Origin: Methylobacterium sp. Leaf125
GTDB taxonomy: Bacteria > Pseudomonadota > Alphaproteobacteria > Rhizobiales > Beijerinckiaceae
Direction of reading: 5' to 3'
Assembly (NCBI RefSeq): GCF_001423085.1
Contig: NZ_LMNU01000001.1
Span: 1,221 to 65,220 of the forward strand
DNA length: 64,000 nt
The notes under the pieces are model-generated. The model was given only the letters and a program-made list of their open reading frames with translations. It was not told where the DNA came from and made no database searches. A program made the translations under genes and the position numbers. Positions 37,365 through 45,896 of the stretch are shown piece after piece. Every line of letters begins with the position of its first letter. Position 1 is the first letter of the stretch.

Positions 37365-38176
37365 GCTGCCCTCCGGGTGAAGAGTTTGTCGAGGAAGGAC
37401 TTCTTGTCGGTGGGGACCGACATCGGGACCGCATCGCCGTTGAGGCGGCGCACGGCGTCGGTGTAGGCGCGGGCCGGGGCGCAGAGCGGGTTGTTCAGGG
37501 TCACCGGGCAACCGACGTTCGAGGCGCGCAGGACTTCCATGCTCTCCGGGATGATGGCGAGCAGCGGGATCGAGAGGATCTCGAGCACGTCCTCGATCTT
37601 GAGCATGTCGCCGCGATCGGCCCGGGCAGGGTCGTAGCGGGTGAGGATCAGGTGCTTGTCCATCGTCTCGCCGCGCTCGGCCTTGAGCGTCTTGGAGTCG
37701 AGCAGGCCGATGATGCGGTCGGAATCGCGCACCGATGAAACCTCGGGGTTCGTCACCACCACGGCGACGTCGGCGTGGCGCATGGCCAGCGTGGCGCCGC
37801 GCTCGATGCCGGCCGGCGAGTCGCAGATCACCCAGTCGAACTTCTCACGCAGCTCGTCCATGACGCGGGCGACGCCCTCGTCGGTGAGCGCATCCTTGTC
37901 GCGGGTCTGCGAGGCGGGCAGCAGGTGGAGCTTGTCCAGGCGCTTGTCGCGGATGAGGGCCTGGTTGAGCTTGGCGTCGCCGTTGACCACGTTGATGAGG
38001 TCGTAGACGACGCGCCGCTCGGCGCCCATCACGAGATCGAGGTTGCGCAGGCCGACGTCGAAGTCGACCACCGCCACGCTCTTGCCGGCCTGCGCGAGCG
38101 CCGCGCCGAGGGCCGCCGTCGTCGTCGTCTTGCCGACGCCGCCCTTGCCTGATGTCACGACCAGAATTTTGGCCAT
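37361..38176 (-). CDS. minD: Septum-site determining ATPase MinD
   Basis: A 271-residue ParA/MinD ATPase. The deviant Walker A reads [18 protein letters not shown], followed by [14 protein letters not shown] (switch I) and [11 protein letters not shown] (Walker B/switch II). The C-terminal amphipathic membrane-targeting helix is [14 protein letters not shown]. It recruits MinC to the membrane and is released by MinE. The start [10 protein letters not shown] is chosen by family; the 16 upstream in-frame residues are not typical. It is the middle gene of minC-minD-minE. Confidence 0.95.
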   Translation of the reverse strand: MAKILVVTSGKGGVGKTTTTAALGAALAQAGKSVAVVDFDVGLRNLDLVMGAERRVVYDLINVVNGDAKLNQALIRDKRLDKLHLLPASQTRDKDALTDEGVARVMDELREKFDWVICDSPAGIERGATLAMRHADVAVVVTNPEVSSVRDSDRIIGLLDSKTLKAERGETMDKHLILTRYDPARADRGDMLKIEDVLEILSIPLLAIIPESMEVLRASNVGCPVTLNNPLCAPARAYTDAVRRLNGDAVPMSVPTDKKSFLDKLFTRRAA

Positions 38177-38189
38177 ATGAGCTGTCTCC

Positions 38190-38903
38190 TCAATCCAAGG
38201 ATGCGAATTTGATGGCGCCGCCATCGAGCCAGATTTGCACGGCCTTGCCGCGCAGGTGGTTGCCCATCTCCTCGGCCGTGCGGACGAGGCGGTCGATGCC
38301 GAGAAGCTCGGGCTCGAACTTGCGGCAGCAGATGCGGGCGCGGGGGTTGCGGGCGGCGCCGGCGATGGCCCGGCCGCGCAGCGCGCCGTAGACGTGGATG
38401 GAGCCGCCGGCGAGGATCTCCGCGCCGGAGGAGACCGACCCCATGACGGTGACGTCGCCGGTGGGGTGGACGATGGATTGCCCGGACCGGACCGAGCCCT
38501 CGATGGTGAGGGACGTCGTGGCCGGCTCGAGGGGTGCCGGCGGCACCTCGGGCTCCGGCTCCGGCTGGGCCGGGATCTCGATCGTGTTCGAGGGCCGTCC
38601 CTGGACGAGGAGCGGCGGGCGCCCCGGGCCGAGGAGCGACACGTCCGTGCCCTCGATGCCGAGGATGCGGATCTGCCGGCTGCCGAGTTCGGCGAGCAGC
38701 GTGTCGAGGTCCGGCGCGGCGGGCGCCAGCGCCGCCACGTCGAGGATCAGGGCGCGCCCGTCGAACAGGGTCGGCGAGCGCTTGAGCGCTTCGTCCAGAT
38801 CGGCGAACCAATCGGGAAGCGGGGTCTCCGGGGCCAGCACCAGGGACTTGAAGGCGCGGCCACGAAGCTGAACGGGTCTGCGGGGAGGGCTTGTGTCAGT
38901 CAC
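38190..38903 (-). CDS. minC: Septum-site determining protein MinC (operon copy)
   Basis: A 237-residue MinC. The N-terminal domain reads VQLRGRAFKSLVLAPETPLPD through RILGIEGTD. A Pro/Glu-rich linker (PEPEPEVPPAPLEP) follows, then the C-terminal beta-helix with VRSGQSIVHPTGDVTVMGSVS and GSIHVYGALRGRAIAGAAR. It inhibits FtsZ polymerisation away from midcell with MinD. It is first gene of the operon, 13 bp before minD. It is clearly paralogous to the orphan copy at 20.4 kb. Confidence 0.93.
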   Translation of the reverse strand: MTDTSPPRRPVQLRGRAFKSLVLAPETPLPDWFADLDEALKRSPTLFDGRALILDVAALAPAAPDLDTLLAELGSRQIRILGIEGTDVSLLGPGRPPLLVQGRPSNTIEIPAQPEPEPEVPPAPLEPATTSLTIEGSVRSGQSIVHPTGDVTVMGSVSSGAEILAGGSIHVYGALRGRAIAGAARNPRARICCRKFEPELLGIDRLVRTAEEMGNHLRGKAVQIWLDGGAIKFASLD

Positions 38904-39030
38904 GGGCTCTCGCGATTCCTTACCAGACCATTGATGCCCGGTATGGTTACCGCTTCGTTAACAACCCGTGTTCAAAGGATTAAAGGCGCGCATTTTCCTC
39001 GGATCCGATGATCCAGGGACGGGATCCGCG

Positions 39031-39055
39031 AAAAAAGGTCGGCCCCGGAGGGGGC
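39031..39055 (-). terminator. Intrinsic terminator after the TRAP operon
   Basis: Read on the minus strand, GCCCC-CTCC-GGGGC is followed after five bases by six T, 37 bp beyond the dctM stop. The stem is short but the T-run is clear. It separates the TRAP operon from minCDE on the same strand. Confidence 0.5.
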
Positions 39056-39091
39056 GTGCGGTCAGGGTCATCGCCCGGGCGACGACCCGGT

Positions 39092-40444
39092 TCACCGCGT
39101 GGTGGGCAGCAGCCAGTTCGGCAGCCACATGGCGATGCCGGGCACGAGGCAGAGGATCAGGATCGCCACCGCCATCAGGATCACGAAGGGCAGCGTGCCC
39201 CAGATGATGTCCTTCAGCGGGATGTCGGGCGCGATGTTCTTGATGACGAAGATGTTGAGGCCCACCGGCGGGTGGATCAGGCCCATCTCCATGGTGATGG
39301 TCATCACGACGCCGAACCAGACGAGGTCGAACCCGGCGGCCTTGAGCGGCGGCAGGATGATCGGCGCCGTCATCAGGATGATCGAGACCGGCGGCAGGAA
39401 GAAGCCGAGCAGGATCACGAGGCCGAGGATCGTCACCAGCAGCACCCAGGGGGAGAGCTGCATCGCCACGATCGCGGCCGCCGCCGACTGCGAGATGTGC
39501 AGGTAGCTCATCACGTAGGCGTAGAGGAGCGACATGCCGATGATCAGCATCAGCATGGTCGATTCCCGCAGGGTCGCGGTGAGGATCGGACCCACGTCGC
39601 GCGGACGCCAGACGCCGTAGATGACGGCGATCAGGCCCAGGGCCAGGAGGCCGCCGAGGCCCGCCGTCTCGGACGGGGTGGCGTAGCCGCCGTAGAGCGC
39701 CACCATCACGCCGGTGAGCAGGATCACGAAGGGCAGCACCCGCGGCAGCGTCGAGAAGCGCTGGCGCATGCTGTAGGTATCCTCCGCGAGGATCGGCGAA
39801 GCCGTGCCGTTCCGCTCGTAGGCGACCTTCGCGGCCGCGTATTCCGCGCGGAACCGGTAGACCGACCAGGTCGCGAACAGGCCGACGAGGAGGAGGCCCG
39901 GTCCGATGCCGGCGAGGAACAGACGTCCCAGCGACTGCTCGGCCGCCACCGCGTAGAGGATCATGGTGATCGAGGGCGGCAGCAGGATGCCGAGGGTGCC
40001 GCCCGCGGCGATGATGCCGGCGGCGAAGCCCGGCGAGTAGCCGCGCTTGCGCATCTCCGGGATGCCGGCCGAGCCGATGGCCGAGCAGGTGGCCGGGCTC
40101 GACCCCGCCATGGCGGCGAAGAGCGCGCAGGCGAACACGTTGGCGATGCCGAGGCCGCCGGGGATGCGATGCATCCAGGCATGCATGGCCGAGTAGAGGT
40201 CCTGACCGGCCTTGGACCGCCCGATCGCCGCGCCCTTCAGGATGAAGAGCGGGATCGACAGCAGGGTGATCGACGCCATCTCCTCGTAGACGTTCTGCGC
40301 CACCGTATCGAGGGAGGCGCCCGGCATGAAGACGTACATGAAGGCCAGGGCGACGAAGCCCAGGGCGAAGGCGATGGGGATGCCGGCGAGCATCGCGCTC
40401 AGGGTGGCCCCCGCATAGAGGAAGCCGATGGCCGCGACGCTCAT
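39092..40444 (-). CDS. dctM: TRAP transporter large permease
   Basis: A 450-residue inner-membrane protein with about 12 hydrophobic segments, matching DctM. Early motifs are GIPIAFALGFVALAFMYVF and SIPLFILKGAAIG; LGILLPPSITMILYAVAAEQ and the C-terminal PPVGLNIFVIKNIAPDIPL are family hallmarks. It forms the translocation channel with DctQ and receives substrate from DctP, driven by an ion gradient. Its ATG overlaps the dctQ stop by 4 bp. Substrate not determined. Confidence 0.9.
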   Translation of the reverse strand: MSVAAIGFLYAGATLSAMLAGIPIAFALGFVALAFMYVFMPGASLDTVAQNVYEEMASITLLSIPLFILKGAAIGRSKAGQDLYSAMHAWMHRIPGGLGIANVFACALFAAMAGSSPATCSAIGSAGIPEMRKRGYSPGFAAGIIAAGGTLGILLPPSITMILYAVAAEQSLGRLFLAGIGPGLLLVGLFATWSVYRFRAEYAAAKVAYERNGTASPILAEDTYSMRQRFSTLPRVLPFVILLTGVMVALYGGYATPSETAGLGGLLALGLIAVIYGVWRPRDVGPILTATLRESTMLMLIIGMSLLYAYVMSYLHISQSAAAAIVAMQLSPWVLLVTILGLVILLGFFLPPVSIILMTAPIILPPLKAAGFDLVWFGVVMTITMEMGLIHPPVGLNIFVIKNIAPDIPLKDIIWGTLPFVILMAVAILILCLVPGIAMWLPNWLLPTTR

Positions 40445-41157
40445 GGATGCCTCCCGGTGACCTTCGTGTCCGGCACGGTGTTGGCGAGGGGATCGCCGAG
40501 GGGCCGCGTGCCCGTCGGGGTGCCGCCGGGGTGCCCCTGCGTGTCGCGGTTGAGATCGGCACCGAGGCCGATCTTGGGGTTCGCCCAGCCGGCCTTCTCG
40601 GCGCCGTAGAGGATCTCCTCGGCGATCTGCAGGGCGAACTGGATGCCCAGCAGGGTCATGCCGATCGCCATCAGGATGTAGGGGATCCAGAGCGGCGGCC
40701 CCCAGCTCGACTGCGACACCTGTCCGTCGACCCAGGCCTCGTGGAGCAGGGTCCAGCTCTTCCAGGCGAAGAACGCCACGAAGATGAAGCTGATCACGTC
40801 CGCCACCAGGAGGCGGGCGCGGTTGACCCGCGGCGAGAGCAGGCCCGTCAGCGCCTCGATGGCCACGTGGCCGCGCTTGGCCTGCACGGCGGCGGCCGAG
40901 AAGAAGGTCGCGCCGACGATCAGGAACACCGCCATCTCGTCCTGCCAGTCGGTGGGCTCGTGCAGGACGTAGCGGATGACGACGCTGTAGCTGAGCACCA
41001 GGCAGGCGCAGACCAGGGCGATGCCACCGAGCAGCATGATGACGTGATTGACGCCCTTCAGGGCCCGGTCGATGGTGCCGAGGAGCCCCGGAACCCGGGG
41101 CTCTGCCGTCGTGTGCGTCTCGGCGGCGGCCGAAGCCGCGTCGAAGGCGTGGCTCAC
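40441..41157 (-). CDS. dctQ: TRAP transporter small permease
   Basis: A 238-residue protein with four membrane helices (VIMLLGGIALVCACLVLSYS; EMAVFLIVGATFFSAAAVQA; LLVADVISFIFVAFFAWKSW; PYILMAIGMTLLGIQFALQI) as in DctQ. The middle RGHVAIEAL is a family motif. The start is a GTG at 41157 that overlaps the dctP stop (GTGA). The N-terminal 30 residues and the C-terminal 45 (GGTPTGTRPLGDP) are hydrophilic extensions beyond the usual length. Confidence 0.85.
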   Translation of the reverse strand: MSHAFDAASAAAETHTTAEPRVPGLLGTIDRALKGVNHVIMLLGGIALVCACLVLSYSVVIRYVLHEPTDWQDEMAVFLIVGATFFSAAAVQAKRGHVAIEALTGLLSPRVNRARLLVADVISFIFVAFFAWKSWTLLHEAWVDGQVSQSSWGPPLWIPYILMAIGMTLLGIQFALQIAEEILYGAEKAGWANPKIGLGADLNRDTQGHPGGTPTGTRPLGDPLANTVPDTKVTGRHP

Positions 41158-42173
41158 GACACCTGCTCCGCCAGCTTGAGGAGCTCGGCGCAGCCGGCCG
41201 ACTTGCCCGCGAAGTCCTTCCAGGCGGTCTCCCGGGCGATGTCGCGCCACTGGCCCAGGGTCTTCTCGTCGAGATTCTGGACCTTCGCGCCGGCCTTGGT
41301 GAAGATCTCCTCGACCTTGGTGTCGTCCGCCTTGGCCCCGGCCTGCCCGAACGGCTCGAGCTCGGCGCCGATGGCCATGATCAGGTCCTGCTGGTCCTTG
41401 GGCAGGCGCTCGAAGGCGAGCTTGGACATCATCAGCGGCTCGAGCATGAACCAGTAGGAGCGCTCGCGGCCCGAGGTCAGGGCCTTGCCCAGTTCCTCCA
41501 GGCGGAACGAGATCAGGCTGGTGGAGGAGGTGATGACCGCGTCGCACGCGCCGGTCTGCATGGCGGCGTAGGATTCGCTGGAGGGGATCGACAGGGTGGC
41601 GGCGCCGGCCTGCTTCATCATCAGGTCCATCTCGCGGGACCCGCCCCGGACCTTGAGGCCCTTGGCATCGGACGGTGCGAAGAGGGGACGCTCGCGGCTG
41701 GCGACGCCGCCCGCCTGCCAGACCCAGGAGACGAGGATGATGCCCTTGGCGTCGAGGATCTCGGTGAGTTTGCGACCCACCGGCGCCTTCTTCCAGGCGA
41801 TGGCCTGCTCGTAGGAGCTCACCAGCGCCGGCATCAGGCCGATGTTCAGCTCAGGCACCTCGCCGCCCGCGTAGGGCGAGGGATAGAGCGACAGGTCGAG
41901 GGCGCCCTTCCGCATGGCCGCGAACTGAGCGTTCGTCTTCATCAGCGACGAGCCCGGGTAGACCTGCACCTCGAGGGCCCCCTTCGAGCGCTCGGCCAGG
42001 GCCATCGCGAACTTGCGGCACATGCGATCGCGGAAGTCGCCCTCGTCGATGGTGCCGCCGGGGAACTGGTGCGAGAGCTTCAGGGTGGTGGCAGCCTGGG
42101 CCCGCGAGCCCAGGGACAGGATGGCGGGGGCGGCGAGGCCGCCGGCGACGAGGGCACGGCGTGTCAGCATCAT
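41154..42173 (-). CDS. dctP: TRAP transporter periplasmic substrate-binding protein
   Basis: A 339-residue protein with a signal that has a twin-arginine-like start (MMLTRRALVAGGLAAPAILS) and cleavage near SRAQA. The mature part opens TLKLSHQFPGG. GLKVRGGSREMDLMMKQAGA contains the conserved Arg that pairs with substrate carboxylates, and SYAAMQTGACDAVITS follows. It should capture an organic acid. It is first gene of the dctPQM operon, divergent from a GntR regulator. Confidence 0.88.
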   Translation of the reverse strand: MMLTRRALVAGGLAAPAILSLGSRAQAATTLKLSHQFPGGTIDEGDFRDRMCRKFAMALAERSKGALEVQVYPGSSLMKTNAQFAAMRKGALDLSLYPSPYAGGEVPELNIGLMPALVSSYEQAIAWKKAPVGRKLTEILDAKGIILVSWVWQAGGVASRERPLFAPSDAKGLKVRGGSREMDLMMKQAGAATLSIPSSESYAAMQTGACDAVITSSTSLISFRLEELGKALTSGRERSYWFMLEPLMMSKLAFERLPKDQQDLIMAIGAELEPFGQAGAKADDTKVEEIFTKAGAKVQNLDEKTLGQWRDIARETAWKDFAGKSAGCAELLKLAEQVS

Positions 42174-42214
42174 GGCGTGTCTCTCCCTGGGCCGGTGCCC
42201 GGCCGCTTCGTTTT

Positions 42215-42240
42215 GCAGCGCAGCATTTATACTGCGCTGC
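42215..42240. promoter_or_regulatory. Perfect 9-bp inverted repeat upstream of dctP
   Basis: GCAGCGCAG and CTGCGCTGC are perfect arms around an 8-bp AT-rich spacer (CATTTATA), 42-67 bp upstream of the dctP start. An operator for the divergent GntR regulator, or a leader hairpin in the dctP transcript, would fit. Confidence 0.5.
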
Positions 42241-42248
42241 GACTTCGT

Positions 42249-42273
42249 TATACATGAAACGACGCCTTGTATA
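42249..42273. promoter_or_regulatory. TATACA...TGTATA inverted repeat between dctP and GntR gene
   Basis: TATACA (42249-42254) and TGTATA (42268-42273) are perfect 6-bp arms with centres 19 bp apart, in the AT-rich core of the divergent gap. FCD-type GntR proteins often bind TGTATACA-like half-sites. The spacing is about two helical turns. Confidence 0.45.
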
Positions 42274-42353
42274 TTTTGTCAACGCGATTGAATAATGGTG
42301 GACGCCTGATTTTCGCGAGTCGGCGGGATTAAAACGGGCCGGGATCTCAGCGC

Positions 42354-43010
42354 ATGAACCAATCGCGCCGCCTCAGGCAGACCATCGAGACCGAGATCGT
42401 GGACGGACGCGTCGCCATCGGCGCGCGCCTCGACGAGACGGAGCTCGCCGAGCGCTTCGGGGTCTCGCGCACGCCGATCCGCGAGGCACTTCTGCAACTC
42501 GCCATGACGGGCCTCGTGGAGATCAAGCCCCGGCGTGGGGCCATCGTCAGCGCCCCCGATCCGCAACTCCTGATCGCCATGTTCGAGACCATGGCGGAGA
42601 TCGAGGCCTCCTGCGGGCGGCTGGCGGCGCGCCGGCTCATCCCCGACGACGAAGCTGCGCTCAAGGCGGCCCTGGCGGCCTGCGCCGCCTCGGCCGCGGC
42701 CGGCGACCCCGAGACCTATTACGCGGAGAACTACGTCTTCCACACGGTGGTGTACCGGGCCTGCCGGAACGGCTTCCTGGAGGAGCAGGCGCGCCAGTTG
42801 CACCGGCGGCTCGCGCCCTTCCGACGGCTCCAACTGCGCGCCCGCAACCGCCTCGGCCAGTCCCTGGCCGAGCACGAGGCCATCGTGGCCGCCATCGTGT
42901 CGGGCGACGAGACCGCGGCCTCCGACCGGCTGCGGGCCCACGTCATCGTCCAGGGCGACCGCTTCTCGGATCTGGTGGCCGGCCTGCGCTCGATCAACGC
43001 CGCGGCCTGA
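42354..43010 (+). CDS. GntR-family regulator, FCD subfamily
   Basis: A 218-residue regulator. The winged HTH includes IVDGRVAIGARLDETELAER and FGVSRTPIREALLQLAM. The C-terminal FCD helical domain has the metal-binding Asp/His set (YYAENYVFHTVVY; LAEHEAIVAAIV). Such proteins repress catabolic or transport genes until an organic acid binds. It is divergent from dctPQM with two inverted repeats in between, so the TRAP operon is the likely target. Confidence 0.88.
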   Translation: MNQSRRLRQTIETEIVDGRVAIGARLDETELAERFGVSRTPIREALLQLAMTGLVEIKPRRGAIVSAPDPQLLIAMFETMAEIEASCGRLAARRLIPDDEAALKAALAACAASAAAGDPETYYAENYVFHTVVYRACRNGFLEEQARQLHRRLAPFRRLQLRARNRLGQSLAEHEAIVAAIVSGDETAASDRLRAHVIVQGDRFSDLVAGLRSINAAA

Positions 43011-43154
43011 CCAACCGCGAGGACGTCGCCCCGATCTCAGCCCGGGGCGACAACACAACCGACGGATGTCGCCCGGTGGAAGGCAAGTCAATCTTAAGGG
43101 AGGCCTGCTAATCGAGACCTGCTCATTCTCGCCAAGCGGTCACCGGCTTTTCCC

Positions 43155-44831
43155 ATGCGCCTCTCTCTCAAGTCGACCCTGATCGGCCTATTCGGTCTAC
43201 TGGCGGTCATCACCACCGGGCAGGGGCTCGTCTCCTTGGCGAAGATGGATGCCATCGGCGACCGCATCACGGTTCTATCCGACAACGCCCTCCCCTCCGT
43301 CGATGCCGCCCATGCCATGAATGCCCTGGTGATGCGGATCCGGCTCTGGCAGTTCCGCTACGTCATCGCCGACACCGCCGAGGAGCGCACCAACAGCGTC
43401 GCGCAGGCGGCGACCCTGGCGACGGAACTGGAGACCCGGCGCGCGGCCTACCGGACGCTGGTGAGTTCCCGCGCCGAGGGCATCCTCTACGACGAGGTCA
43501 GCGCCAAGCTCGCCCAGATGGGCCAGGACTGGACCCAGCTCCAGGCCATCGATCCGACCCGGCGCGACGAGATCCTGATCCTGTTCCGGGGGCCGATGAA
43601 CGCCAACTATCTCGCCACCAGCGCCAGCATGCGCAAGCTCGTGACGCTCAACGGCGAGGCCGGCGAGGCCGCCAAGGCGGCGGCGCGCGCGGAACAGGCG
43701 AGTGCCGTGCGGACCACCCAGGTCATGCTCGGGCTCTCCGTCCTGATGGCGCTGGCCGCCATGGCCTACACGATCCGCGGCATCACCCGGCCGCTGGGCG
43801 CGATGACGGCGGCCATGCGGCGCGTGGCGGACGGCGAGGCCGAGACCGAGATCCCGAGCGTCGGCCGCCAGGACGAGATCGGCGCCATGGCCGACACGCT
43901 CGAGACCTTCCGGGCCAACCTCCTGCGCAGCCGCGCCCTCGAGGACGAGACCCGCCTCGCCCGTGCCGGTGCCGAAGCGCAGCGCAAGGCCGCGATGCGC
44001 GAGATGGCCGACGGGTTCGAGGGCGCCGTCGGCGGCATCCTCGACCGGGTGACTGCGGCGGCGGGCCAGTTGCGTGGCACGGCCCAGAGCATGGCCAACA
44101 CCGCCTCCGAGACGGCCCAGCAATCCAGCACGGTCGCGGCGGCGGCGGACCAGGCGGCCTCCAATGTCGGCATGGTGGCGGCCGCCGCCGAGGAACTCGG
44201 GGCCTCGGTCCAGGAGATCGGGCGGCAGGTCGACGGCTCCACGGAACTCGCCCAGCGGGCGGTGGACGAGGCCGCCCGGACCGCGTCGCAGGTCCAGGAA
44301 CTCAGCGCCGCCGCCGCGCGGATCGGCGACGTCGTCGCCATGATCTCGACCATCGCGGGCCAGACCAACCTGCTGGCGCTGAATGCCACCATCGAGGCGG
44401 CCCGCGCCGGTGAAGCGGGCCGGGGCTTCGCCGTGGTGGCGGCCGAGGTCAAGGAACTCGCCAACCAGACGGCCCGGGCCACTGAGGAAATCAGCGGCCA
44501 GATCGGCCGAATCCAGGGTTCCACCGGCCAGGCCGTGACCGCGATCGAGGGCATCAGCGGTCGGATCCGCGAGATCAGTCACGTGGCCACCTCGATCGCG
44601 GCGGCGGTGGAGGAGCAGGGCGCGGCCACTCAGGAGATCGTGCGCAACGTCGGCGAGGCCGCCACCGGCACCGGCGAGGTCACGACCAACATCGCCGGGG
44701 TCGCCGGAGCGGCCGAGGCAACGGGGGCGGCCGCGTCGCAGGTCCTGGCCTCGGCCTCCGAGCTCTCGCACGAAGCCGAGCATCTCGCGCAGGAACTGGC
44801 ACGCTTCCTCGGCACCGTCCGGGCGGCCTGA
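43155..44831 (+). CDS. Methyl-accepting chemotaxis protein
   Basis: A 558-residue receptor. TM1 is [20 protein letters not shown]; a four-helix-bundle periplasmic domain spans to about residue 185; TM2 is [24 protein letters not shown] follows ([17 protein letters not shown]), then the signalling hairpin with tip [20 protein letters not shown]. No C-terminal CheR-docking pentapeptide is visible. The ligand is unknown; small organic molecules are usual for the 4HB class. The gene lies next to the GntR/TRAP unit, so shared substrate is possible. Confidence 0.9.
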   Translation: MRLSLKSTLIGLFGLLAVITTGQGLVSLAKMDAIGDRITVLSDNALPSVDAAHAMNALVMRIRLWQFRYVIADTAEERTNSVAQAATLATELETRRAAYRTLVSSRAEGILYDEVSAKLAQMGQDWTQLQAIDPTRRDEILILFRGPMNANYLATSASMRKLVTLNGEAGEAAKAAARAEQASAVRTTQVMLGLSVLMALAAMAYTIRGITRPLGAMTAAMRRVADGEAETEIPSVGRQDEIGAMADTLETFRANLLRSRALEDETRLARAGAEAQRKAAMREMADGFEGAVGGILDRVTAAAGQLRGTAQSMANTASETAQQSSTVAAAADQAASNVGMVAAAAEELGASVQEIGRQVDGSTELAQRAVDEAARTASQVQELSAAAARIGDVVAMISTIAGQTNLLALNATIEAARAGEAGRGFAVVAAEVKELANQTARATEEISGQIGRIQGSTGQAVTAIEGISGRIREISHVATSIAAAVEEQGAATQEIVRNVGEAATGTGEVTTNIAGVAGAAEATGAAASQVLASASELSHEAEHLAQELARFLGTVRAA

Positions 44832-44900
44832 CCGGACCCGGCGCGGGCGGGACCCGGAAACCCTCGAGGGCAACCGGTCCACCTGTCAGGGAGCGCCCGT

Positions 44901-44930
44901 CCGCGGGCCGGCCCTCCGTGCGGCCCGCGG
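44901..44930. terminator. 10-bp perfect stem between convergent genes
   Basis: CCGCGGGCCG and CGGCCCGCGG pair perfectly around a 10-nt loop, 69 bp after the MCP stop and 57 bp beyond the end of the convergent GntR gene. It lacks a T-run. It may terminate from both sides. Confidence 0.4.
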
Positions 44931-44986
44931 GGGGCAAAGGTCGTCCGCCCGCGGGGGCGTCCCCGATGCGAGCGGCTCGGGCCGCG

Positions 44987-45685
44987 CTAGCCGACCGACC
45001 CGGCCGCCTCGCGCCGGGCGGCGCCGAAATTCTCGGCGATCACCGGGGTCCGGGCCCGGATGTGGGCGCGCATGAGCAGGGCCAGCGCATCGCCGTCGCG
45101 GGCACGCAGGAGCGAGATCATCCGCTCGTGCTCGGCCACCGACTGCGCCCACTGCTCCGGCGTCTGATGTACGGCGTAGCGTGAGCGCTGGATACGGCCC
45201 GAGAGGCTGTCGTAGATACCCCCGAGGGTGGCGTTGCGGCTGGCCCGCATGATGCCCTCGTGGATTTCCCGGTTGAGGGCGAAGTAGACCCCCTCCTCGC
45301 CGGCCCGCCAGGCCGCCACCATGGCCTCGTGATCGCGCGAGATGCCGTCGATCTCCGCATCGGTGATGATGCGGCAGGCGAGATCGGCGGCGGTGGCCTC
45401 CAGGCCGGCGATGACCTCGATCATCTCCTCGATCTCGGATTGCGACAGGCTGGCGACGCGGGCGCCGCGATTGGGCAGCAGCTCGAGCAGCCCCTCGGTG
45501 GCGAGGATCTTGATCGCCTCGCGCAGGGGCGTGCGCGAGATGCCGAAGCGCTCGGTCAGCTCGCTTTCGTTGATCCGCGCCCGTGGCTCCAGCTCACCCG
45601 CGCGGATGAGGTCGCGCATTCGGTCGACGACTTCATCGTGCAGATAGCGCCGGTTGATGCCGAGGCCCGGTTCGATCTTGTTCAT
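44987..45685 (-). CDS. GntR-family regulator, FCD subfamily (second)
   Basis: A 232-residue regulator. DNA-binding part RARINESELTERFGISRTPLR, then the FCD domain with EVIAGLEATAADLACRII, FALNREIHEGIMRASRN and SVAEHERMISLL, which carry the metal-site His/Asp residues. It is on the same strand as zwf and lies downstream of it, with a 211-bp gap that contains an inverted repeat 46 bp before its start. Its target is not evident; zwf is possible but unproven. Confidence 0.85.
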   Translation of the reverse strand: MNKIEPGLGINRRYLHDEVVDRMRDLIRAGELEPRARINESELTERFGISRTPLREAIKILATEGLLELLPNRGARVASLSQSEIEEMIEVIAGLEATAADLACRIITDAEIDGISRDHEAMVAAWRAGEEGVYFALNREIHEGIMRASRNATLGGIYDSLSGRIQRSRYAVHQTPEQWAQSVAEHERMISLLRARDGDALALLMRAHIRARTPVIAENFGAARREAAGSVG

Positions 45686-45730
45686 GGGTCCACGACGTCT
45701 GGAAGAGGAATGAAAAATACTCCCTCTGGT

Positions 45731-45760
45731 AATCCGTCGACTCAGAATTGTCGAGGGATT
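45731..45760. promoter_or_regulatory. 11-bp inverted repeat, candidate auto-operator of GntR gene
   Basis: AATCCGTCGAC and GTCGAGGGATT match at 10 of 11 positions around an 8-bp AT-rich spacer. The site lies 46-75 bp before the GntR start codon, where autoregulation would place it. Confidence 0.45.
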
Positions 45761-45896
45761 GCGGAACTATAGCCCGGTTCCGCGCGGAGGCCGCCCGCGA
45801 AATCCACGCGATGCCACCGGGATGGCGGAGTCGCGTGTCTTCGAGTCCCTGGGGGCCACCGAATACCACCCCGCCCCGATCCGGCGGGGGCTTCTC

